From contig JAJYLU010000006.1 of assembly GCA_021787505.1 (NCBI GenBank), positions 1 through 14,963 on the forward strand: a DNA stretch of 14,963 nt, read 5' to 3'. The notes under the pieces are model-generated. The model was not told the origin of the DNA, did no database searches, and saw nothing but the letters and a program-made list of their open reading frames with translations. The DNA comes from Nitrospirota bacterium (GTDB lineage: Bacteria > Nitrospirota > Thermodesulfovibrionia > Thermodesulfovibrionales > UBA6898). Below are positions 1 through 6,868 of this stretch, piece after piece. The translations under genes and the position numbers were made by a program. The first letter of the stretch is position 1. Every line of letters begins with the position of its first letter.

Positions 1-14
1 GCAGGTCCAGAAAA

Positions 15-884
15 ATGCAAATCGGGAAAAAAGTTCATGCGCTGAAAATCCCGTTCTATGTCACGAGTCCTTCGGGGCTGACAATGGAACGGTTCGTATA
101 CCTCTATCTGATTTACGGCAGCTGCGAGATCTGTCTTATCGACTCGGGCGTGGCGTCGGCCGAAGAAGTGGTATTCGACTATCTCCGGACGACTGACCGA
201 AGAATAAGCGAAATCAGCCTTATCATCCAGACTCATTCGCACCCGGACCATATCGGTTCCACAAGGGCGATAAAAGGGGAAACCCGCTGCGCGGTTGCGG
301 TACATCCGGCTGAAAAAGCCTGGATAGAGGATGTGGAACTGCAGGCGAAGGAGCGGCCGGTACCGGGGTTCCATTCACTTGTGGGAGGGCGGGTAGCAGT
401 GGACAGGCTTCTGCAGCACGGCGACGTAGTAGATCTTGGCTGCGGCATGAAAATTCAGGTTTTTCATACCCCCGGCCATTCCGCGGGCTCTCTTTCGCTC
501 CTTCTTCTTGGCTATATGGCCCTTTTCACCGGAGATGCGATACCGGTTGAAGGAGAAATGCCTATCTACGAGGACGCATCCGCCTCGGTACTGTCTTTAA
601 AGAAACTCAGAGATATAAAGGGGATCAACCATCTCCTGTCGTCCTGGGCCGAACCGAAGAAAGAGGCCGAGGCTTATCGGCATATCGACGCAGGGCTGGA
701 TTATCTTCAGCGTATCCACGAGGCCGTGATCGAGTTCGCAGGCAGAAACCCGGCTCCCGAACCGGCGGCATTATGCAGAAGTGTGCTCAGCAAGCTCGGG
801 CTGCCTCAGGAAGCGGCGAATCCGCTGGTGGAAAAGTCCCTCCTGTCCCATCTTAAGATGAAGGACCGCCTGCGCATTGTGTAG
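15..884 (+). CDS. Metallo-beta-lactamase fold hydrolase
   Basis: This 289-residue protein is a soluble, probably cytoplasmic metallo-beta-lactamase-fold hydrolase with no signal peptide. The zinc signature THSHPDH spans residues 73-79 (H74, H76, D78, H79). The third-ligand motif HTPGHSAGS is at 151-159 (H155) and the bridging Asp is in FTGD (D174). The usual closing motif PGHG is absent; the aligned stretch LLSSWAEP (207-214) has Trp where the last zinc-binding His is expected. About 75 C-terminal residues beyond the fold look helical and are probably a family-specific cap. The substrate cannot be told from sequence; hydrolases of thioesters, lactones or phosphoesters share these motifs. The ATG at 15 has only a weak AGG nine bases upstream, and the frame is open to the window edge, so a longer N-terminus is possible. 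It converges on the next gene, 32 bp away. Confidence 0.88.
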   Translation: MQIGKKVHALKIPFYVTSPSGLTMERFVYLYLIYGSCEICLIDSGVASAEEVVFDYLRTTDRRISEISLIIQTHSHPDHIGSTRAIKGETRCAVAVHPAEKAWIEDVELQAKERPVPGFHSLVGGRVAVDRLLQHGDVVDLGCGMKIQVFHTPGHSAGSLSLLLLGYMALFTGDAIPVEGEMPIYEDASASVLSLKKLRDIKGINHLLSSWAEPKKEAEAYRHIDAGLDYLQRIHEAVIEFAGRNPAPEPAALCRSVLSKLGLPQEAANPLVEKSLLSHLKMKDRLRIV

Positions 885-900
885 TTCCGGCAGGCCGGAA
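885..900. terminator. Possible hairpin between convergent genes
   Basis: A perfect 6-bp stem TTCCGG/CCGGAA with loop CAGG begins directly after the stop codon of the hydrolase and lies 16 bp from the end of the opposite gene. It could end transcription from either side. There is no U-tract on either strand, so intrinsic termination is unproven. Confidence 0.35.
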
Positions 901-916
901 AGACCGGATAATCCTG

Positions 917-1522
917 TTATTTCAACTCGCCTCCGAAAGCCGAACAAAACCTGTCCCGGCTCGTGAGATCCAGCTCCACCGCAGCCGGCCTGAACGGGTA
1001 GAACAGTTTTTCAAGACCCTCGAGTCTCGGTTCTACGATATACCGTGCACAGGCGATACCTTTGAAACAGCCCTCATCCCTGTTTTTCCTGACCTTGTAC
1101 TTGAACACCAGAGAGAATTGGCCGTCACTCGATGAGATGATGTTGTTCATCACGGCCGAGTATTTGTCGACGTCTCCGTCGCTTAATATAGCCAGGATGT
1201 TGATTATTTTATATTTTTTCTTGCCGTACAGATAAAGATTCCTGACAACGTCCCCTGCCAGAAACGCAACATGCCCCGACGTGCGAATGAAATAGTGGAC
1301 GATCGGGTCCAGATTGACCACGTCCTTCCTTCTCAGGAAATGGGCGTATTTCTCCGGAGCATTTTCGAGTCTGAAGAGGGGAATTGAACTGAAGTAAATC
1401 AGCGCAGGCTGATTGCCGTCAACCGGACTCTCAGGTAAAAAAGCGGATATGCTCTTCATCTCGGGCCTTGCAGCTGCCTGATCGGGAACCTCAGACGGAT
1501 TCCCAGTCTTATGCCCCGGCAT
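917..1522 (-). CDS. Hypothetical protein, unrecognised
   Basis: I do not recognise this 201-residue protein. It has no signal peptide and no convincing membrane segment, so it is probably cytoplasmic. The first 25 residues look disordered and polar. The rest is a mixed alpha/beta sequence with a basic patch (YGKKKYK, about residues 100-106), a hydrophobic strand (IINILAIL) and a second basic strand region (FKYKVRKNRDEG). Cys residues occur near GCFKGIACARY but make no metal motif. ATG 1522 has a GAGG about 13 bases upstream, which is far; the Met at residue 22 (MKSISAF) is an alternative start that would remove the disordered head. A TACAAT box (1548-1553, minus strand) lies upstream without a good -35. 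Length, typical codon use and isolation from overlapping genes support it as real. Confidence 0.7.
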   Translation of the reverse strand: MPGHKTGNPSEVPDQAAARPEMKSISAFLPESPVDGNQPALIYFSSIPLFRLENAPEKYAHFLRRKDVVNLDPIVHYFIRTSGHVAFLAGDVVRNLYLYGKKKYKIINILAILSDGDVDKYSAVMNNIISSSDGQFSLVFKYKVRKNRDEGCFKGIACARYIVEPRLEGLEKLFYPFRPAAVELDLTSRDRFCSAFGGELK

Positions 1523-1646
1523 GACACTTCGCTTTCCTCACTAATTTATTGTAATTGAACCACCGAGAAAAAGAGAAGATGCGGCTAGGGCAACAATAAC
1601 CGATCGCAGACATACGAAGAAAGTAAATAAGCATGATTGCGTTATT

Positions 1647-1762
1647 CGTCACCCCGGCTTGCCTGCCTCCCGGTAGGCAGGTCCGGAGTCTTTGTTAAGA
1701 AGGATTCCCGATTCTCCTCGGTCTCCTCGTCGACTCGCCGTGGCGGACAAGCGGGAATGACG
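1647..1762. repeat. MITE-like palindromic element, 116 bp
   Basis: The element opens with CGTCACCCCGGC and closes with GCGGGAATGACG; read inward the two ends match at 9 of 12 positions, so it has imperfect terminal inverted repeats. Inside are a 7-bp hairpin CCTGCCT/AGGCAGG (1662-1668 with 1675-1681, 6-base loop) within a CCGG/CCGG pairing, and a second dyad ATTCCCG/CGGGAAT (1704-1710 with 1752-1758). From memory, intergenic repeats with GTCATTCCCGC-type ends are common in many bacterial genomes; that is recollection, not a search. It encodes no transposase and would have to be mobilised or copied in trans. Confidence 0.55.
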
Positions 1763-1790
1763 CCCTACTAATGAACTCATTGGTACTTCG

Positions 1791-1846
1791 CCGAATCGGA
1801 TGAATCTATAGGTTGAATGGTATTGCCATACGCTCACCGATTCGGT
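1791..1846. promoter_or_regulatory. Paired operator-like dyads in helicase promoter
   Basis: Two odd palindromes are reverse complements of each other: CCGAATCGG (1791-1799) and ACCGATTCGGT (1836-1846). Their centres are 46 bp apart. The second lies wholly within the spacer of the predicted promoter and touches its -10 box, a position where a bound repressor would block RNA polymerase. The regulator is unknown; the sequence does not match LexA boxes that I know. Confidence 0.4.
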
Positions 1847-1851
1847 AATAT
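1823..1851 (+). promoter_or_regulatory. Sigma-70-like promoter for helicase
   Basis: TTGCCA (1823-1828, five of six consensus bases) and TAATAT (1846-1851, four of six) are separated by exactly 17 bp. The predicted start near 1858 gives an untranslated leader of about 108 bases before the ATG at 1966. Confidence 0.5.
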
Positions 1852-1965
1852 AAATGTCTCTGTGCATCTTCCTGGTCTGCGCCGGGACTGCACAACCTCA
1901 CTCCAGTGTGCAAATGGTGTCGTCGGCCTGCCTTCGAAGTGAGTACCACTAAACAGGATGTACGA

Positions 1966-3984
1966 ATGGATATATACGGTGAAATAGCGCGTCTCAATCC
2001 CCGGCAGAAGGAGGCGGTCATGCAGACCGGCGGGCCGCTCCTCGTGCTCGCGGGTGCAGGTTCGGGAAAGACGAGGGTCATCACCGTGCGGACCGCGTAT
2101 CTCGTACATACAGGAGTCAAAGCAGGCGCTGTCTTGGCGGTCACCTTCACCAACAAGGCCGCTACCGAGATGAAGGAAAGGGTGAGGTCCATGGTGAGAG
2201 GTGAAAACGGTTCTCCCGTCATCGCGACCTTTCATTCCCTCTGCCTCAGAATTCTGAGGCGCGAAATCGAACACCTCGGCTACCGGAAAGATTTTACCAT
2301 CTATGACACCTCGGAGCAGGTTTCCTTATTGAGAAACATCCTTTCCGACATCAAATTCTACGATAAGAGTTTCAAGGCCGAATCCATCCTCGAACGGATC
2401 AGCAGGACAAAGAACGATTTCCGCCCTCCGGATACTGCGTTGCCGGAAGACCCGGTCGAAGAGGCCTCGGCGGTCCTTTACCCGAAGTATCTGGAGGCCT
2501 TGAAGTCGCTGAACGCCCTTGATTTCGATGACCTTCTCCTTCTCACACTGAAGCTCTTCAGGGAGCATCCTTCAGTCCTAGAGCGTTACAGGGAACGTTT
2601 CAGATATATCATGGTCGATGAATACCAGGACACGAACCGCGTGCAGTACGAGTTCATCAAACTGCTCGCGGGTGAGCTAAGAAATCTCTGCGTGGTGGGA
2701 GACGACGACCAGTCCATATACGGTTGGAGGGGGGCGAACCTCGGCAATATACTCGATTTCGGGAAGGACTTTCCGGGTACCGTAACGGTAAGACTTGAAC
2801 AGAACTACCGCTCCTTCGGCAATATCCTCCATGCGGCAAACGGCGTGATCAAAAATAACAGGAAGAGGATGGAGAAGTCCCTCTGGACAGAAAAGGGCAG
2901 CGGACCGATGGTAAACGTTCTTAAGGCCCTCGACACTGAGGATGAGGCCGATTGGGTTGCCGACAGGATCTCGATGCTGCAGTTCGAGAAAGGTGTCCGG
3001 TACGAGGACTTCGCTGTAATTTATCGTGCAAACACTCTCTCCAGACCGTTCGAAGAGGCCCTGAGGAGGAAGCGGATCCCTTATTCGGTCGTCGGCGGAA
3101 CGAGTTATTTCGAGCACAGAGAGGTCAAGGACCTCGCGGCCTATCTCAAGATATTCGCCAATCCCCTGGACGACCTGAGCCTCCTGAGGGCGGCGACTGC
3201 GCCGAAGAGAGGACTGGGGCCTTCGGCGCTCGGCGCGTTTTCGGAATTTGCGCGGGCCAATTCCCTCAGCCTCCTGGAGACATTCGGTAAGGCCTCTGCG
3301 GTGCCGGGGTCCGGCCAAAAAGCTGCCGCCTCCGCCGAAGCGCTCTACGCATTAGCAGGCCGCTACCGGAAAATGTTCACGAGCGGGAGAGGCATGGGCA
3401 ATATATTGAAGTCCCTTATCGGGGAGATCCATTACAGGGAATACCTCACTGAGCTCTACAAAACACCGGAGGCCGCTTTCAGAAGGATCGAAAATATAGA
3501 CGGGCTTATCGATTCGATAACGCACTATGAGTCGTCAGAAGATGCGCCGTCTCTTCACGGTTTCCTCGAAACAATGGCGCTTACGGACCTGATAAAGGAG
3601 AAGGAAGAAAAAGGGGGGTGCGGTGTTACCCTCATATCATTCCATTCCTCGAAAGGCCTCGAATTCCCCGTAGTTTTCATCGTTGCGCTGGAAGAGAATA
3701 TTCTGCCTCACAAAAAATCGGTACAGATTAACGAGGACATAGAGGAGGAAAGAAGGCTCTTCTATGTGGGAATCACGCGGGCGATGAAAGAACTTTATCT
3801 CACATATACAAAATCCAGAACGAAATATGGAAAAGAAACGCCCTCCATGCCTTCAAGGTTCCTTGAAGAGGTCCCTGAGGAAACAATCAAGCGGCTGGAC
3901 CGATTCGAGAAACTTGACCCCGAGCAGGAAAAAGCATATGCACAAAAGTTTTTCGCAGGCATAAAGGCGATTCTCGGGGATTAA
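1966..3984 (+). CDS. ATP-dependent DNA helicase, Rep/UvrD/PcrA family
   Basis: This 672-residue superfamily 1A helicase unwinds DNA 3' to 5' in repair or replication restart. All motifs are present: Q motif (LNPRQKEAV, 10-18), Walker A AGAGSGKT (29-36), Ia TFTNKAA (60-66), Walker B VDEYQDT (217-223), III GDDDQSIYGWRGA (245-257), IV QNYRS (279-283), V around FHSSKGLEF (559-567) and VI VGITRAMKEL (601-610). Its length and the ending PSRFLEE resemble E. coli Rep (673 residues) more than UvrD or PcrA, which carry a longer C-terminal tail. I chose ATG 1966 over the in-frame ATG at 1906 because AGGA (1955-1958) lies seven bases before it and the 20 extra residues do not resemble helicase. It is probably a single-gene unit under the promoter upstream, and it converges on a UV-damage glycosylase. 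Confidence 0.96.
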   Translation: MDIYGEIARLNPRQKEAVMQTGGPLLVLAGAGSGKTRVITVRTAYLVHTGVKAGAVLAVTFTNKAATEMKERVRSMVRGENGSPVIATFHSLCLRILRREIEHLGYRKDFTIYDTSEQVSLLRNILSDIKFYDKSFKAESILERISRTKNDFRPPDTALPEDPVEEASAVLYPKYLEALKSLNALDFDDLLLLTLKLFREHPSVLERYRERFRYIMVDEYQDTNRVQYEFIKLLAGELRNLCVVGDDDQSIYGWRGANLGNILDFGKDFPGTVTVRLEQNYRSFGNILHAANGVIKNNRKRMEKSLWTEKGSGPMVNVLKALDTEDEADWVADRISMLQFEKGVRYEDFAVIYRANTLSRPFEEALRRKRIPYSVVGGTSYFEHREVKDLAAYLKIFANPLDDLSLLRAATAPKRGLGPSALGAFSEFARANSLSLLETFGKASAVPGSGQKAAASAEALYALAGRYRKMFTSGRGMGNILKSLIGEIHYREYLTELYKTPEAAFRRIENIDGLIDSITHYESSEDAPSLHGFLETMALTDLIKEKEEKGGCGVTLISFHSSKGLEFPVVFIVALEENILPHKKSVQINEDIEEERRLFYVGITRAMKELYLTYTKSRTKYGKETPSMPSRFLEEVPEETIKRLDRFEKLDPEQEKAYAQKFFAGIKAILGD

Positions 3985-4026
3985 AGTCGCAACAGGAGAA
4001 GTTCCGAGTCAATACGCAAAGAAATT

Positions 4027-4042
4027 CCGCGCAACGTCGCGG
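4027..4042. terminator. Small hairpin between convergent genes
   Basis: A 5-bp stem CCGCG/CGCGG with loop CAACGT lies between the helicase stop and the opposite glycosylase stop. There is no U-tract, so this is only a candidate bidirectional terminator. Confidence 0.25.
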
Positions 4043-4046
4043 CAAG

Positions 4047-4376
4047 TCAGACGTCGCACTCGCACCGTTTGTTTCTCAGCCTTCTGATCTGGTCTTCGGC
4101 GGAATCGACCCTGACGGTCTGCTCTGCCATGCCCCGGGCCAATGCGGAATCCAGAGGACTTTTGTGGAGGTAGCCCCTTCTCATCATCTCCGCTGCAAGG
4201 TCTTCGTGTCTCAGAAAAAGTGCCTTAAGCCTCCCCCTCCACCTTAAGACTTCGGGGTGGTTCGAATAACCCTTCCTGTTGTTGGTGAGTACGCTCCATA
4301 TCGCATGGAGTTCCCTGTGCTCGCCGAGAAGATGGCTGCGGCACAACCTTTCAGGCGGAAGGTCCCATATCCTCAT
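4047..4376 (-). CDS. Pyrimidine dimer DNA glycosylase (T4 endonuclease V family)
   Basis: This small basic protein of 109 residues belongs to the Pyr_excise family typified by T4 endonuclease V, which removes UV pyrimidine dimers and nicks the abasic site. The block HLLGEHREL aligns without gaps to HLMAEYREL of the T4 enzyme and supplies the catalytic Glu (Glu23 in T4 numbering, Glu22 here) and neighbouring Arg. YSNHPEVLRWRGRLKAL and the C-terminal KSPLD region also fit cellular family members. Two ATGs stand in tandem (4379 and 4376). The ribosome site AGGAGG ends three bases before the first and six before the second, so I chose the second, giving MRIWDLPPE. In the T4 enzyme the amine of the second residue is the nucleophile; here the N-terminal Met would take that place. 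It converges on the Rep/UvrD-type helicase, another repair protein. Confidence 0.88.
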   Translation of the reverse strand: MRIWDLPPERLCRSHLLGEHRELHAIWSVLTNNRKGYSNHPEVLRWRGRLKALFLRHEDLAAEMMRRGYLHKSPLDSALARGMAEQTVRVDSAEDQIRRLRNKRCECDV

Positions 4377-4487
4377 CATGCACCTCCTGTCTGTGATAAT
4401 GGTCCCGCTTCATACCGATTCCGCGTCCTCTTTTGAGATCCATACGCAAAGTCTATCACATCCGGCCGGCAATGGAAGCGCATATCG

Positions 4488-4517
4488 TTGACAAATCATC
4501 AACAGCTATCTCATAAT
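4488..4517 (+). promoter_or_regulatory. Strong sigma-70 promoter for deaD
   Basis: A perfect TTGACA (4488-4493) is followed after 18 bp by CATAAT (4512-4517, five of six). The predicted start near 4524 gives a leader of about 90 bases that contains a terminator hairpin. Confidence 0.7.
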
Positions 4518-4552
4518 ATTTGCACCATAGTATTACCTGGACACGAGATCGA

Positions 4553-4586
4553 CCTCAGGGATAATAAGGCCCTGGGGTTTTATTTT
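4553..4586 (+). terminator. Intrinsic terminator/attenuator in deaD leader
   Basis: CCTCAGGG (4553-4560) pairs with CCCTGGGG (4570-4577) over 8 bp with one G-U pair and a 9-base loop. It is followed at once by TTTTATTTT (4578-4586). This is a canonical intrinsic terminator, but it lies between the deaD promoter and the deaD start, 26 bases before the TTG. No upstream gene on this strand needs it within 500 bp, so a role as a transcription attenuator is likely. Confidence 0.65.
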
Positions 4587-4612
4587 GTGCAGGAAAACAG
4601 AGGAGTTACTTC

Positions 4613-6271
4613 TTGGAAAAAGATGCAGCGATACGTTTCAGCGACCTCAATCTGGGCGAGGAGGTAATAAGGGCTATCAACGAAATGGGCTTCGAGGAGC
4701 CGACGCCGATACAGAAGCTCGCGATTCCTCCCGCCCTCGAAGGCCGCGATATCATCGGACAGGCCCAGACCGGCACCGGCAAGACCGCATCATTCGGCGT
4801 CCCCATAATCGAAAAGATCTTCTCGGGCAAAAGGCCTCAGGCCTTGGTCATCGAACCAACGCGCGAACTGGCCCTGCAGGTCTCGGAGGAGCTGGGCGCC
4901 CTGGCAAAATTCAAGAAATGCTCGGTCGTTACGGTATACGGCGGCGCATCGATAGTGGAGCAGATGAAGGCGCTCAGGCACGGGACGAACATCGTCGTCG
5001 GCACCCCGGGCCGCATCATAGACCATCTCACGAGGGGAACGATGTCGGTAGCGAACGTCTCGACGGTGGTACTCGACGAGGCTGACGAGATGCTCGACAT
5101 GGGATTTATCGCGGATATAGAGAAGATCCTCGAGATGACGCCGGAGTCCCGGCAGACGATGCTCTATTCGGCCACAATGCCCCCCGAGATCCTCAAGATC
5201 GCGAAGCGGCATATGCGCGATCCGCTCAAGATCGCGATCAACGTGAAAGATATCGTAGCCCCGAAAATCAAACAGGTCTTCTACGAAGTGCTCGAAAGGG
5301 ACAAACCCGAGGTGCTCAGAAGGCTGCTCGATGTGGAGTCGCCGGAACGGACGCTCATCTTCTGCCATACCAAGAGAGAGGTCGACGACGTTGCGGCGAG
5401 ACTACAGAAGCTCGGCTACAATGCCGGCGCACTCCACGGCGACTTCACCCAGTCCCACCGTGAAGACATGATGGGCAAATTCCGCGAGGGCGGGATCGAG
5501 ATCCTCGTCGCCACGGACGTTGCAGGGCGGGGCATCGACGTCGAGAATATCAGCCACGTGATCAATTACAGCATCCCCCAGAACCCGGAGGGATATATCC
5601 ACAGGATAGGCCGCACAGGCAGGGCCGGCCGCGCCGGCATCGCGGTCACGTTTGTCACCCCCCGTGAATACCGCCAACTCCAGCTGATCGAGAGGATCGC
5701 GAAGACGAAGCTGAGCAGACAGGAGATCCCCACCGCGGCAGAGGTGAAAAAGGCACGGCAGCGTCAGATCAAGGAAGACCTTTCAGAGATCATAGAGAAG
5801 GGAAAACACAGGGCGTACATGGCCGTAATCAGGGAACTCGCCGAATCAGCCGACATCGAGGAACTCGGCGCAGCAGCGCTCTCTCTGGCCTTCGGCAGCA
5901 TGGAGATCGCCGAACTCGTGAAACACCAGGCCCGTCCTTCCGTTGACAGGAGGATGGAACAGAGGGGGACTGGAGAAAAAGGTATGACGAGACTCTTCAT
6001 GACGGTAGGCCACAAAGACAAGGTGCAGACAGCCGAGATATTGAAAGCGATTGCGAGTGAATCTGGCATTCCCGGGCACAGTGTCGGAAAGATCGATATC
6101 ATGGACCACTTCACTTTTTTCGAAGTGCCCTCAGGCATCGTCGAGAAGGTCCTGACCGCGATGAACCGCGCCGTAATCAGGGGAAGAAGGGTCTCGGTGA
6201 CAAAGGCAAAGGGGCTTCCTGCGTCTTCAAAGACCTACCAGAAGAACTATCCGAAGAAAAAACGGCAGTAG
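4613..6271 (+). CDS. deaD: DEAD-box ATP-dependent RNA helicase
   Basis: This 552-residue RNA helicase of the DeaD/CsdA type remodels RNA in ribosome assembly, RNA decay and cold adaptation. Motifs are complete: Q motif GFEEPTPIQ (26-34), Walker A AQTGTGKT (51-58), PTRELA (82-87), TPGR (131-134), DEAD (155-158), SAT (186-188), TDVAGRGID (301-309) and HRIGRTGR (330-337). A DbpA-type RNA-binding domain covers about 457-533, followed by a short Lys-rich tail. It is shorter than E. coli CsdA (629) because the basic tail is reduced. DbpA itself shares the domain, so the symbol is a best guess. The start is TTG at 4613, chosen because AGAGGAG (4599-4605) lies seven bases before it and the sequence then reads straight into the family. 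A strong promoter and a leader terminator precede it; the methyltransferase gene follows 10 bp after its stop. Confidence 0.95.
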   Translation: MEKDAAIRFSDLNLGEEVIRAINEMGFEEPTPIQKLAIPPALEGRDIIGQAQTGTGKTASFGVPIIEKIFSGKRPQALVIEPTRELALQVSEELGALAKFKKCSVVTVYGGASIVEQMKALRHGTNIVVGTPGRIIDHLTRGTMSVANVSTVVLDEADEMLDMGFIADIEKILEMTPESRQTMLYSATMPPEILKIAKRHMRDPLKIAINVKDIVAPKIKQVFYEVLERDKPEVLRRLLDVESPERTLIFCHTKREVDDVAARLQKLGYNAGALHGDFTQSHREDMMGKFREGGIEILVATDVAGRGIDVENISHVINYSIPQNPEGYIHRIGRTGRAGRAGIAVTFVTPREYRQLQLIERIAKTKLSRQEIPTAAEVKKARQRQIKEDLSEIIEKGKHRAYMAVIRELAESADIEELGAAALSLAFGSMEIAELVKHQARPSVDRRMEQRGTGEKGMTRLFMTVGHKDKVQTAEILKAIASESGIPGHSVGKIDIMDHFTFFEVPSGIVEKVLTAMNRAVIRGRRVSVTKAKGLPASSKTYQKNYPKKKRQ

Positions 6272-6281
6272 CGCAAAGAGC

Positions 6282-6827
6282 GTGGTTGACTTCAGAAGAG
6301 AGTCCGGACCCGATGAACTGCTTACTCAATATTCATATCTGTTCTCCGATGATCTGAAAGATTATCCGATCCTTGATCTTGCCTGCGGAGACGGGCATAA
6401 CGGAATATTCCTTGCGTCAAGGGGCTTTTCTGTTGTTCTGGCAGACAGGTCGGAAGAGGCACTCAGTCAGGCGAAACTGAACGCGCAGACAGCGGGGGTA
6501 TCTATGGAATTCTGGCAGGTGGACCTAGAACGGGAAGGCGTCAATCCTTTGGATGGTCGCACCTTCAGCGCAATGCTTGTCTTCCGCTATCTGCACCGCC
6601 CACTCATCCCCTGCATCACGAAGTCTCTGAAACAAGGCGGAGTTCTCATATATGAGACATTCACAACGGAACAGGCCCGATTCGGAAAGCCGAAAAACCC
6701 TGACCACCTCCTTAAAGCCGGCGAGCTTCTTTCATGGTTTCACGACTGGGAGGTGATTTACAGCGTTGAAGGGATCATGGGCGCCCCCCCGAAGCCCATA
6801 GCCCGGCTTGTGTGCAGAAAGTCGTAG
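6282..6827 (+). CDS. Class I SAM-dependent methyltransferase
   Basis: This 181-residue protein has the Rossmann fold of small SAM-dependent methyltransferases. Motif I is ILDLACGDG (30-38), the acidic residue that binds the SAM ribose is in VVLADRS (Asp55), and the strand-4 region is around 98-106 (MLVFRYLHR). YETFTTEQARFGKPKNP (124-140) is a hallmark of a group resembling TehB-like methyltransferases whose substrate is not known. It starts at GTG 6282, only 10 bp after the deaD stop, with a poor ribosome site (AAAGAG directly upstream), so it is probably translated from the deaD transcript, possibly by coupling. Coupling to an RNA helicase hints at an RNA or ribosomal target, but that is inference. 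The last 39 codons and the 3' flank recur at 8860-8995. Confidence 0.87.
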   Translation: MVDFRRESGPDELLTQYSYLFSDDLKDYPILDLACGDGHNGIFLASRGFSVVLADRSEEALSQAKLNAQTAGVSMEFWQVDLEREGVNPLDGRTFSAMLVFRYLHRPLIPCITKSLKQGGVLIYETFTTEQARFGKPKNPDHLLKAGELLSWFHDWEVIYSVEGIMGAPPKPIARLVCRKS

Positions 6828-6860
6828 CGGGTAGATAGCGCTCCCTTATTCAACAGACAG
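6709..6860 (+). repeat. Direct repeat copy 1 (methyltransferase tail)
   Basis: This segment covers the last 39 codons of the methyltransferase plus 33 bases beyond the stop. It matches 8860-8995. The first 32 bases are identical, 69 of the first 75 match, copy 2 then lacks 15 bases in frame, and similarity continues through the stop codon into noncoding sequence as far as a shared GACAG. Confidence 0.85.
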
Positions 6861-6868
6861 CGCTTCCC

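Larger units (their letters stand above)
1523..1965. other. 443-bp intergenic region
   Basis: This gap separates two diverging genes. It holds, from left to right: a possible -10 box for the leftward hypothetical gene, an AT-rich stretch, the MITE-like palindromic element (1647-1762), two odd palindromes of related sequence (1791-1799 and 1836-1846), a sigma-70-like promoter pointing right (1823-1851), and a leader of about 108 bases before the helicase start. Reading frames across it are short, overlap the repeat and lack ribosome binding sites, so I see no gene in it. Confidence 0.6.

Noticed and set aside
1906..1965. Upstream ATG extending the helicase by 20 residues
   Set aside because: The added residues do not resemble helicase N-termini, and the ATG at 1966 has a well-spaced AGGA.
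1649..2274. Minus-strand frames over the repeat element and helicase start
   Set aside because: They overlap the palindromic element and the well-supported helicase gene and have no ribosome sites.
4553..4586. Terminator belonging to an upstream plus-strand gene
   Set aside because: The nearest plus-strand gene upstream is the DNA helicase ending at 3984, with an opposite-strand gene and a strong promoter between.
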